This document shows positions 57,044 to 64,000 of a stretch of 64,000 bases of DNA, piece by piece. The position numbers and the translations under genes were made by a program. The notes under the pieces are model-generated. The model did no database searches. It saw only the letters and a list, made by a program, of their open reading frames with translations, and was not told the DNA's origin. Position 1 is the first letter of the stretch, and every line of letters begins with the position of its first letter. Source of the DNA: Candidatus Dormiibacterota bacterium (lineage in GTDB: Bacteria; Chloroflexota; Dormibacteria; CF-121); assembly GCA_035544955.1 (NCBI GenBank), contig DASZZN010000045.1:1-64000 (forward strand), written 5' to 3'.

Positions 57044-59689
57044 ATGGGAACCGCAGAGCTGCCGGAGGGTACGCTCACGTTCCTGCTCACGGATCTCGTG
57101 GCCTCGACCAGGTCGTGGGAGTCCTCCCCGGCTGGCATGCGCGAGTCCATGGCCCGGCACGACAGGATCGTGGCTGGTTGCCTGCGGCGGCATCAGGGAG
57201 CGGACGTCGGGCGCGCAGGGGACAGTGTGCTCGCGGTCTTCCGCCGCGCCGGCGACGCCGCGGCCTGCGCGCTGGCACTCCAACGCGAATTCGATGCCGA
57301 GCCGTGGCCGGCTGACATGCACGTTGAGGCCCGCATCGCGATTCACACGGGAGAGACGGAACTCCGGGAGGGCCGCTACCACGGCGTTGCGCTGAATCGC
57401 TGCGCCCGGCTGCTAGCGACCTGCCACGGCGGCCAGGTCCTGCTCACCCAGGCCACGGAGCAGCTACTGGTTGACGAGTTGCCGGTCGGAACGGCTCTCT
57501 GGGACCTTGGCCTGCACCGCTTGAAGGATTTGACGCGGCCCGAGCGGGTCTTCCAGCTGGTCGACCTCAACCGTCCGGCGGAGTTCCCTCCCATCCTGTC
57601 TCTCGCGCGGCAGCTTACCAATCTGCCGGCGCAGCTAACCCCGTTTATCGGCCGTGAGGAGCAGCTGAAAGAGCTTCAGGAAATGCATCGCCAGACCCGG
57701 CTGCTTACGTTGACTGGGCCCGGCGGCGCGGGAAAGACAAGACTTGCCCTTGAGCTCGCCGCGCAGCTTGTGGGCGAGGAGGCGGATGGCGTTTGGTTGG
57801 TCGAGCTTGCACCACTCTCTGATCCGCTGCTCGTCCCCCAGGCGGTGGCCAGCGGTCTCGGCCTGAAGGAGCAACCGGGGCGCCGCATGGCGGAGACGCT
57901 GGTGCACCACGCACGTCAGCGGCGCCTTTTGCTGGTCCTCGATAACTGCGAGCACCTTGTCGAACCCACAGCGACCCTCGCGGCGGAACTGCTCAAAGGA
58001 TGTGAGGGCCTGACCGTGCTGGCCACCAGCCGGGAGCCGCTAAACGTACCGGGCGAGCTGACGTGGCGGGTTCCCCCGCTGACCCGCGATGAGGCGGTGC
58101 GCCTCTTTGCCGACCGGGCGCTGTCCCATGACCCCCGGTTCCGTCTCACTGACGAGAACATCCAGGTCGTGGCTCAGATCTGCGACCGGCTGGACTTCAT
58201 TCCACTGGCCATCGAGCTGGCCGCGGCCAGGGTGACGGCGATGCCGGTTCACGAAATCCTTGCCCACCTGGAGAGCCGCTTCGCGCTGCTGACTGGCGGC
58301 GATCGTACGGCTTCCAGCCGGCTCCGCACCTTGAGGGCGGCGATGGACTGGAGCTATGACCTCCTGGCTGATCCGGAAAGAATTTTCTTTCGACGGTTAT
58401 CAGTCTTTGCCGGCCGCTTCGGGCTAGAGGCAGCGGAGGACGTCTGCGCCGACGCTGCCGTGCCACAGGAGTCAACGCTCGACCTGCTGGTTCGATTGGT
58501 CGACAAGTCATTGGTCATGGTGGACAAGTCGCTGGCCATTCTGGAGGGTGGACGGTATCGGCTCCTCGAGACCGTGCGTACGTATGGTCAGGAGCGATTG
58601 CTCGTGGCGGGCGAGACCGATGCGATGCAAGCCCGACTCGGCGCTTATGTTCTGAGCCTGGCCGAGACTCGACCGCCAGGTCAGTTGGCTGCCTGGCTCG
58701 ACCGGCTTGAGGCCGCCCACGACGATATCCGCAACACGCTCCGGTGGACGGTCAAGGCCGACCCCGATCTCGGCGTCCGGCTGGCCGTGGCACTCACGAT
58801 CTTCTGGCAGCTTCGCGGTCACGCTTCGGAGCCGCGTCAGTTCATGGACGACCTACTGAGATACGCGCCAGCCGGTTTCCGTACGCACGCGGCTGGGCTC
58901 CAGCTCGCCGGTACGTTCGCCTACCTGCAGGCCGACTTCGATGCTGCTCGTCAGCTCCTTGCGACCGGACTGGAAGAGGCCCGCGCGATCGGGGATCGAT
59001 TGACCGTCTTGCGAACGCTCGCCGTCCTTGGACTAGTCGGTACGGCCATCGGCGACCTGGCGGCCTCCAAGGCAGCCCTCGAGGAAGCCCTGACGCTGGC
59101 TCGCGAATCTGGCGAGCGTGAGGAAGAAGCCGGAATCCTCCATCAACTTGCGCTCCTGGCCGGCCGGCGGAATGATCTCGAAGAATCCCGCACGCTCTTC
59201 GACGAGAGCATCGCCCTTCGCCGAGCCCAGGGCAGGACTGATGAGGCGTCCATGTCGCTAACCTATCTCGCCGGGGTCGCCCTCCTACAAGGGGACCTCG
59301 CCACCGCGAGGCGCTGTGTCGGCGAGAGTTTGGAGCTCGGACGGGCGATGCGCGATCGCAGATCGGCATTCTCACTTGATGTGCTGGCCTGCCTTACCGG
59401 CTTCGACGGAAACATGAAGCGTGCGGTAGTACTGGCGGGCGCCGGCTCCGCGATGCACGAAGGTAGTGGCAACACGCCACCGCAGGTCTGGGGCGATCTG
59501 ATGTCGGCATTCCTCCAACCCGCCCGCGAGGCGCTCGGCGAGCATGCTGCTGGAGCCGCCTGGGAAACGGGCCGGCGCATGGACTACGAGGACGCCCTAC
59601 AGCTGGCTCTAAACACGGTCTCAGGGCGCGGCCAAGCAACTCAGGATTTCGAATCGTCGATGGCGCCTGCGTCCAGCGGGCCGGAGTAA
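57044..59689 (+). CDS. Adenylate cyclase-like/AAA ATPase/TPR regulatory protein
   Basis: 881 residues in three parts. Residues 1-175 are a class III nucleotide cyclase domain: TFLLTDLVASTRSWE (first metal Asp), AGDSVLAVF (second), GVALNRCARLLATCHGGQVLL (N...R). The usual base-selecting Lys before GD reads GRAGD, so activity is doubtful. Residues ~195-560 are a NB-ARC/LuxR-type ATPase: TPFIGREEQL, GPGGAGKTRLALELA (P-loop), LLLVLDNCEHL (Walker B), LATSREPLNV. Residues ~600-860 are TPR-like helical repeats. Such proteins act as signal-responsive scaffolds. It interrupts the dcw order, between sbp and ftsA. Confidence 0.87.
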   Translation: MGTAELPEGTLTFLLTDLVASTRSWESSPAGMRESMARHDRIVAGCLRRHQGADVGRAGDSVLAVFRRAGDAAACALALQREFDAEPWPADMHVEARIAIHTGETELREGRYHGVALNRCARLLATCHGGQVLLTQATEQLLVDELPVGTALWDLGLHRLKDLTRPERVFQLVDLNRPAEFPPILSLARQLTNLPAQLTPFIGREEQLKELQEMHRQTRLLTLTGPGGAGKTRLALELAAQLVGEEADGVWLVELAPLSDPLLVPQAVASGLGLKEQPGRRMAETLVHHARQRRLLLVLDNCEHLVEPTATLAAELLKGCEGLTVLATSREPLNVPGELTWRVPPLTRDEAVRLFADRALSHDPRFRLTDENIQVVAQICDRLDFIPLAIELAAARVTAMPVHEILAHLESRFALLTGGDRTASSRLRTLRAAMDWSYDLLADPERIFFRRLSVFAGRFGLEAAEDVCADAAVPQESTLDLLVRLVDKSLVMVDKSLAILEGGRYRLLETVRTYGQERLLVAGETDAMQARLGAYVLSLAETRPPGQLAAWLDRLEAAHDDIRNTLRWTVKADPDLGVRLAVALTIFWQLRGHASEPRQFMDDLLRYAPAGFRTHAAGLQLAGTFAYLQADFDAARQLLATGLEEARAIGDRLTVLRTLAVLGLVGTAIGDLAASKAALEEALTLARESGEREEEAGILHQLALLAGRRNDLEESRTLFDESIALRRAQGRTDEASMSLTYLAGVALLQGDLATARRCVGESLELGRAMRDRRSAFSLDVLACLTGFDGNMKRAVVLAGAGSAMHEGSGNTPPQVWGDLMSAFLQPAREALGEHAAGAAWETGRRMDYEDALQLALNTVSGRGQATQDFESSMAPASSGPE

Positions 59690-59779
59690 CCGACAAGGCC
59701 GTTCAGCGCGGTTCGATCGGCGCGAGACGATTCGAATGCCCAGCGCGCTGGCAAGCTGTGGATAACTGGCCAGCTTGTG

Positions 59780-59808
59780 TTGTGCCGGCCCCAAAAGCCC
59801 TCTATAAT
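59780..59808 (+). promoter_or_regulatory. Promoter of ftsA-ftsZ
   Basis: TTGTGC (59780-59785), 17-bp spacer, and a perfect TATAAT (59803-59808). Transcription would start near 59815, giving a leader of about 30 nt with AGGA 7 nt before the TTG at 59848. It would separate ftsA-ftsZ from the upstream dcw genes. Confidence 0.7.
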
Positions 59809-59847
59809 GTGGCGCAACCGTCCCAGCCAGCGTTCCAGGAAAGGTCT

Positions 59848-61077
59848 TTGCCACGTTCTAAATACGTCACAGCATTAGATATCGGCACAACCAAGATCTG
59901 CTGCGTCGTCGGCGAGCCGACGGACCGCGGTCTCAACATCGTCGGATTCGGCGAGGCAACCTCCGAAGGTCTGCGTCGCGGCGTGGTCGTCAACATGGAG
60001 AAGACCGTACGGGGCATCAGCCGCGCGGTCGATGCCGCGCAGCGGATGTGTGGCCACAAGGTCGAGTCGGCCTTCGTCGGCATGGCCGGCACGCATGTCC
60101 TCAGCCAGAACAGTCGCGGCGTCATCGCAGTGGCCCGGTCGGACCGTGAGATTGGTCAGGAGGACGTCAGCCGCGTGATCGACGCAGCGCGCGCGGTCTC
60201 CGTACCCAACGATCGCGAGATCATCCACGTCGTCCCACGCGGCTATATCGTCGACGGTCAGGAAGGGGTCCGGGACGCGGTCGGCATGTCGGGCGCCCGG
60301 CTCGAAGTCGAAACCCACATCATCACCGGGTCGCTGACCGCGGTGCAAAACGTCGTCAAGTGCGTCCACCAGGCGGGCATGAGCGTCGAGGACCTGGTGG
60401 TGCAAGTGCTGGCCTCGGCCGAGGCCGTCCTCAATGACAATGAGCTGGACCTCGGCGTGGCGCTCGTGGATGTCGGCGGCGGGACGACGGATGTCGCGCT
60501 CTTCACCGACGGCAGCGTCGTGCACACCGCGGTCCTGCCCGTGGGTGCGACGCACGTCACAAACGACATCGCCATCGGGCTTCGCACCACGCTCACCGAG
60601 GCCGAGATGTTGAAGGTCAACTACGGACACGCGATCCCCGCCTGTATCCCGCGCGAGGAGATGGTCGAGTTGCACCAGATCGGGCAGGACCGGGTCCAGG
60701 TTGTGCCGCGCCGGCACCTGGCGGAGATCATCGCCCCACGGGCGCGCGAGATCCTCGAAATGGTGCGCCTCGAGATGCGTCGCGGTGGCCACGACGGCTT
60801 CTTACCCGGCGGCGTCGTCTTCACCGGCGGCGGCTGCCGCCTGCTGGGTTTCACCGATGCCGCGCAGTCGCTGCTCGACCTCCCGGTCAGGATCGGGGCG
60901 CCGGCGCAAACCATCGGGATGAGCGACCAGGTGAACGGGCCCGCTTACGCGACCGCCGTTGGGCTGCTGCGCTGGGGAACCAAACTTCGGCACCACGGCA
61001 ACGGCCACGCGCCCGTTGGCGCGGGCGCTTCGGCGGTGTACGCGCGGACCGTTCGTTGGATCAAGGATTTCTTCTAG
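59848..61077 (+). CDS. ftsA: Cell division protein FtsA
   Basis: 409 residues from TTG 59848. Actin-fold motifs: TALDIGTTKICCVVGEP (phosphate 1), LGVALVDVGGGTTDVALFTDGSV (phosphate 2), GGVVFTGGGCRLLGFTD (adenosine), with GMSVEDLVVQVLASAEAVL between. The C-terminus ends VRWIKDFF, an amphipathic membrane-targeting helix. It tethers FtsZ to the membrane. FtsA is normally missing in Actinobacteria, so its presence argues against that phylum. Expressed from its own promoter. Confidence 0.95.
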   Translation: MPRSKYVTALDIGTTKICCVVGEPTDRGLNIVGFGEATSEGLRRGVVVNMEKTVRGISRAVDAAQRMCGHKVESAFVGMAGTHVLSQNSRGVIAVARSDREIGQEDVSRVIDAARAVSVPNDREIIHVVPRGYIVDGQEGVRDAVGMSGARLEVETHIITGSLTAVQNVVKCVHQAGMSVEDLVVQVLASAEAVLNDNELDLGVALVDVGGGTTDVALFTDGSVVHTAVLPVGATHVTNDIAIGLRTTLTEAEMLKVNYGHAIPACIPREEMVELHQIGQDRVQVVPRRHLAEIIAPRAREILEMVRLEMRRGGHDGFLPGGVVFTGGGCRLLGFTDAAQSLLDLPVRIGAPAQTIGMSDQVNGPAYATAVGLLRWGTKLRHHGNGHAPVGAGASAVYARTVRWIKDFF

Positions 61078-61092
61078 AGGAAGGAGGCCGAT

Positions 61093-62313
61093 ATGAACAT
61101 CGACGATCAGCTTCGAATGAAGGGCCTCGCCTCGCGGCCCGTGATTCCTGGCGATTACGGCGGAGGCCAGGGGCCGCGGGTGTCGGCGGAACGGTTCGTA
61201 AGGGCGCGCCTCGAGCGCGATAAGGAGGAAGCCATGCGCGATGTCGACCGGACGCTCGAGGGGAACGCACGCATCAAAGTGGTCGGCATTGGTGGCGGCG
61301 GCAGCAACGCCGTGAACCGGATGATCCGGTCGAAGTTGCGCGGCGTCGAGTTCATCGCGATCAACACCGACCTGCAGGCGCTCGCCCATTCCGAAGCCCA
61401 GACCAAGATGAACATTGGCAAGAAGCTCACCCGTGGCCTGGGCGCGGGCGGCAACCCGACGATCGGTCGCGAGGCGGCCGAGGAAAGCCAGCAAGAACTG
61501 TCAGAGTTGTTGCAAGGCGCCGACATGGTGTTCCTGACCGCCGGCATGGGCGGTGGCACCGGGTCCGGCGCGGCGCCGGTCGTCGCAGAGATCGCCCGCA
61601 ACAACGGCGCGCTCACCATTGGCGTCGTAACCAAACCGTTTACCTTCGAGGGCTCCCGCCGCCGCGCGATCGCCGAAGAGTCGGCGACCACCCTCCGAGA
61701 GAAGGTCGACACCCTGATCATCATTCCGAACCAGCGGCTGCTGGATGTCACCGATAAGAAGGTGCCCTTCACGGAAGCGCTGAAGATCGCCGATGACGTG
61801 CTGCGCCAGGGCGTGCAGGGCATCTCGGACTTGATCGTCCAGCCCGGCTTGATCAACCTGGACTTTGCCGACGTCAAGGCCGTTATGTCCGGGCAGGGCG
61901 CGGCGCTGATGGGGATCGGCTTCGGCAGCGGCGACACGCGCGCCGCCGACGCCGCCCGCGATGCCGTCGCCAGCCCGCTGCTGGAGACCTCGATCGACGG
62001 GGCGCGAGGCATCCTCTTCAACATCACAGGCGGCACCGACCTCACCTTGCACGAGGTCAACGAGGCGGCGGAGATCGTCCGTGCTTCCGCTGACAAGGAC
62101 GCCAACATCATCTTCGGGACTGTCATCGACGAGAAGATGTCCGGTGAGGTCAAGATCACGGTAGTGGCGACTGGCTTCGTCGTCGGGGCCGAGCCCAGCC
62201 GCGAGATCGAGGAGCAATACAGCCGGCCGGCGCCGGTCGAGGACGTCCCGGTCTACAAAGGCTTCGACCCGTCGAACCTCGATATCCCCGCGTTTCTGCG
62301 CGGTCGCCGTTAA
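61093..62313 (+). CDS. ftsZ: Cell division protein FtsZ with an N-terminal extension and two strong start sites
   Basis: 406 residues from ATG 61093, which has AAGGAGG with 5-nt spacing. The GTPase core starts [20 protein letters not shown], with [28 protein letters not shown] (tubulin signature), then NINT-DLQAL-type and [13 protein letters not shown]-like blocks. The C-terminus ends [11 protein letters not shown], the conserved peptide that binds FtsA. A second AAGGAGG, also 5 nt from an ATG (61234), lies within the frame, 47 codons downstream. Either or both products may be made. FtsZ forms the division ring. Confidence 0.95.
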   Translation: MNIDDQLRMKGLASRPVIPGDYGGGQGPRVSAERFVRARLERDKEEAMRDVDRTLEGNARIKVVGIGGGGSNAVNRMIRSKLRGVEFIAINTDLQALAHSEAQTKMNIGKKLTRGLGAGGNPTIGREAAEESQQELSELLQGADMVFLTAGMGGGTGSGAAPVVAEIARNNGALTIGVVTKPFTFEGSRRRAIAEESATTLREKVDTLIIIPNQRLLDVTDKKVPFTEALKIADDVLRQGVQGISDLIVQPGLINLDFADVKAVMSGQGAALMGIGFGSGDTRAADAARDAVASPLLETSIDGARGILFNITGGTDLTLHEVNEAAEIVRASADKDANIIFGTVIDEKMSGEVKITVVATGFVVGAEPSREIEEQYSRPAPVEDVPVYKGFDPSNLDIPAFLRGRR

Positions 62314-62317
62314 CCTG

Positions 62318-62348
62318 CGAGAGGGGTGCCCCCTTCCCACCCCTCTCG
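62318..62348 (+). terminator. Stable hairpin after ftsZ, probable terminator
   Basis: CGAGAGGGGTG (62318-62328) pairs perfectly with CACCCCTCTCG (62338-62348), 11 bp with a 9-nt loop. It begins 5 nt after the ftsZ stop. No T run follows (CCCTTCACTC), so termination may be weak, Rho-dependent, or the hairpin may protect the mRNA 3' end. Confidence 0.6.
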
Positions 62349-62398
62349 CCCTTCACTCTTCGAATGGCTAACCACAATATCTGGGATACTGGCGTGAG

Positions 62399-62863
62399 AT
62401 GAAGTGCCCCTATTGTGGTCACATCGACCTCAAGGTGGTCGACTCGCGTGACTCCGATACAGGGGAGTCGATCCGCCGTCGCCGCGAGTGCCTGCAGTGC
62501 TCGAAGCGCTTCACCACCTACGAGCGGATCGAGGCGGTGCCGCTCTACGTCATGAAGAAGGACGGCCGGCGCGAGGACTTCGACCGCCAGAAGCTGTTCT
62601 CCGGCCTGATGAAGGCCACCGCCAAGCGGGAGATCTCCCCGAGCACGGTGGAACGCGTCGTGGACGAGATCGAGGCCGAACTGCGAACCCGCGGCAAGGT
62701 CGAGATTCCCTCGCGTGAAGTCGGCGAGCTGGTGATGGACAAGCTGCGGGGTCTCGATGAGGTGGCGTACATTCGCTTCGCCTCTGTGTACCGCTCGTTC
62801 ATGGATCTCCAGGAAGTCAAACACGAGATCGACCAGCTTCTCACCCGCGAAAAGCGAGGCTGA
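62399..62863 (+). CDS. nrdR: Transcriptional repressor NrdR
   Basis: 154 residues. Zinc ribbon [20 protein letters not shown]...CLQCSKRF, then the ATP-cone: [30 protein letters not shown]. It represses ribonucleotide reductase genes in response to ATP/dATP. GATACT ends 8 nt before the ATG, so the mRNA may be leaderless. An imperfect NrdR-box-like sequence (CCACAATATCTGGGAT, 62372-62387) overlaps this promoter and could mean autorepression. Confidence 0.93.
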   Translation: MKCPYCGHIDLKVVDSRDSDTGESIRRRRECLQCSKRFTTYERIEAVPLYVMKKDGRREDFDRQKLFSGLMKATAKREISPSTVERVVDEIEAELRTRGKVEIPSREVGELVMDKLRGLDEVAYIRFASVYRSFMDLQEVKHEIDQLLTREKRG

Positions 62864-63605
62864 ACCCGTCGCCGCGCTAGAGCTCGCCTCCGTCGTTGGC
62901 GTCGCCGGATTTCCGGCGCGGCACGGGTTCAGCACCCGGGCGCTCGGCTCGATGGGGCTCACCGCATCGACCGACCCCGAGCTGGTGATGCGGCGGCGCG
63001 GGCGGCTCGCCGACCAGCTGGGCTTCGATCTCGACCGCGCCCTGATGACGGTACAGGAGCACGGGGCCAATGTCGTGACCTTCCATCGGCGGCGGCCGGA
63101 AGGTGGACAGTGCGTCTTTGACACCGACGCCCTGGCCACGGACGTCCCCGGACAGGCGATCGTCACCTACCACGCCGATTGCTTTCCGCTGCTTTTCTTC
63201 GACGCGCGCCGTGGGGTCGTCGCCGGGGCGCACGCCGGATGGCGCGGCACGCTGGCGGGTGTCGCGACCCAGACGGTGCAGGCGCTGCACCTGGCGTACG
63301 GCAGCGAGCCCGACGCACTCGACGTCCTGATCGGACCCGGCATTTGTGCGCGTTGCTACCAGGTCGGAAGCGAGGTCGCGGCGCAGTTCGCGGCGCGCTA
63401 CGGCCGCGAGGATCGCTACCTCCAGACGGAAGGCGACGATGTCCGGCTCAACCTGGAGGGCGTGGTGCGGCTCCAACTCGAAGACGAGGGCGTCGCGCCG
63501 AGCCGAATCCTGTCGGCCGGTTGGTGCACGCGCGAAGAGGACCGCTGGTTTTCCCATCGCGGCGGTCGTCCCGGACGCTTCCTCTCCGTCGTCGTTGCGC
63601 CCTGA
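62757..63605 (+). CDS. pgeF: Peptidoglycan editing factor/laccase-domain protein
   Basis: The frame covers 282 codons from ATG 62757. The first ~36 lie over nrdR in a different frame and do not look like the family. The conserved part starts near residue 43 ([16 protein letters not shown]) and has [40 protein letters not shown] and [12 protein letters not shown], supplying the metal-binding His and Cys of the YlmD/YfiH family. PgeF trims non-canonical residues from peptidoglycan precursors. No ATG, GTG or TTG exists between the nrdR stop and the conserved core, so the true start is unresolved. Confidence 0.8.
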   Translation: MRWRTFASPLCTARSWISRKSNTRSTSFSPAKSEAEPVAALELASVVGVAGFPARHGFSTRALGSMGLTASTDPELVMRRRGRLADQLGFDLDRALMTVQEHGANVVTFHRRRPEGGQCVFDTDALATDVPGQAIVTYHADCFPLLFFDARRGVVAGAHAGWRGTLAGVATQTVQALHLAYGSEPDALDVLIGPGICARCYQVGSEVAAQFAARYGREDRYLQTEGDDVRLNLEGVVRLQLEDEGVAPSRILSAGWCTREEDRWFSHRGGRPGRFLSVVVAP

Positions 63606-63608
63606 GCG

Positions 63609-64000
63609 ATGCCCGGTTCGATCGGCGAAAACCTCGAGGCGGTCCGCGAGACGATCGCCCGCAGCGCTGAGCGGGCCGGCCGTGATCCCACGGAGGTCGT
63701 GCTGGTGGCGGTCACCAAGACCTTTCCGGTGGAACGCATCCGTGAGGCCCTGGCCCACGGGCTCCGCATCCTCGGTGAGAACCGGGTCCAGGAGGCGCTG
63801 CCGAAGATCGAGGAGATCGGACCCGCCAATGTCGACTGGCACTTGATCGGGCACCTGCAAACGAACAAGGTGAAGTTCATCGACGGTCGCTTCCGCATGG
63901 TCCAATCCCTGGACGCGGTCGGCCTGGTGGAGGCGCTCGACCGCCGCATCCAGTCACCACTCGATGTGCTGGTCGAGGTCAATGTGGCGGAAGAGCCACA
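63609..64000 (+). CDS. yggS: YggS/PLPBP-family PLP homeostasis protein (runs off right edge)
   Basis: 130 residues are in the window, starting MPGSIGENLEAVRETIARSAERAG. The PLP-binding Lys is in VLVAVTKTFPVERIREAL, followed by ILGENRVQEALPKIEEI and WHLIGHLQTNKVKFI. The enzyme-like protein regulates free pyridoxal 5'-phosphate. This gene commonly lies downstream of ftsZ and pgeF and upstream of sepF in Terrabacteria, so sepF and a YggT-type gene may follow outside the window. Only 3 bp separate it from pgeF. Confidence 0.93.
   Translation, partial: MPGSIGENLEAVRETIARSAERAGRDPTEVVLVAVTKTFPVERIREALAHGLRILGENRVQEALPKIEEIGPANVDWHLIGHLQTNKVKFIDGRFRMVQSLDAVGLVEALDRRIQSPLDVLVEVNVAEEP

Noticed and set aside
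1-64000. CRISPR arrays, prophage, insertion sequences, defence islands
   Set aside because: No regularly spaced repeats, transposase, integrase, phage structural or Cas genes were recognised. The only notable tandem repeat is the two-copy 34-bp unit at 55467-55534.

Overview
The window is high-GC, gene-dense bacterial chromosome with no prophage, insertion sequence or CRISPR array that I can see. The mix points to a Terrabacteria lineage near Actinobacteriota, Chloroflexota or Candidatus Dormibacterota. Signs are a DUF222-HNH protein, a mycobacterial Sdh1-type succinate dehydrogenase, adenylate-cyclase/AAA/TPR regulators, DUF1290 (Sbp) and a complete FtsA, which most Actinobacteria lack. This placement is inference. 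A striking feature is how often a TANNNT-like -10 box lies 6-9 nt in front of a start codon, which suggests many mRNAs are leaderless. I used this to choose several starts.

Region by region. 1-13.7 kb is mixed housekeeping: a beta-glucosidase running off the left edge, a flippase, a C39-like protein, a FabG/CoA-transferase pair, a CAU tRNA whose two ends hold the stop codons of both flanking genes, a GNAT/methyltransferase divergent pair, a DUF222-HNH protein, an SGNH hydrolase, sdhCAB and a YihY protein. 13.7-25.6 kb holds rpiA, several small unknown genes, DUF971, thioredoxin, a CAP-domain protein, a cytoplasmic molybdopterin oxidoreductase, a TPP riboswitch with cytX-thiD, an E1-only 2-oxoacid dehydrogenase pair, a DppA-type peptidase and trpD.

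25.8-36.5 kb is centred on 2-oxoacid and leucine-type chemistry: leuB, a fused isopropylmalate-isomerase/aconitase with its swivel domain at the N-terminus, an isopropylmalate-synthase-like enzyme, and E1alpha-E1beta-E2 of a branched-chain dehydrogenase. Between them lie an HD-GYP sensor gene broken by one in-frame TGA and two orphan hypotheticals. 36.5-42.3 kb has an unusual membrane protein, RNase HIII, an MFS transporter whose end overlaps RNase P RNA, and an ECF sigma factor coupled to a membrane-anchored seven-blade beta-propeller protein, followed by a lipoprotein.

42.3-62.3 kb is the division and cell wall (dcw) cluster: mraZ-rsmH-ftsL-ftsI-murF-mraY-murD-ftsW-murG-(Mpl-like ligase)-murB-ddl-ftsQ-sbp, then an inserted regulator, then ftsA-ftsZ. 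murE is missing from its usual place, and the gene in the murC position looks like Mpl. nrdR, pgeF and the start of yggS close the window. Most dcw genes overlap by 1-8 bases and are probably translationally coupled.

The best candidates for something undescribed are the sigma-factor/beta-propeller module (39.8-42.3 kb), the permuted isomerase next to 2-oxoacid genes, the Mpl-like ligase replacing MurC, the two-start FtsZ, and the divergent promoters whose -10 boxes share a central TA.
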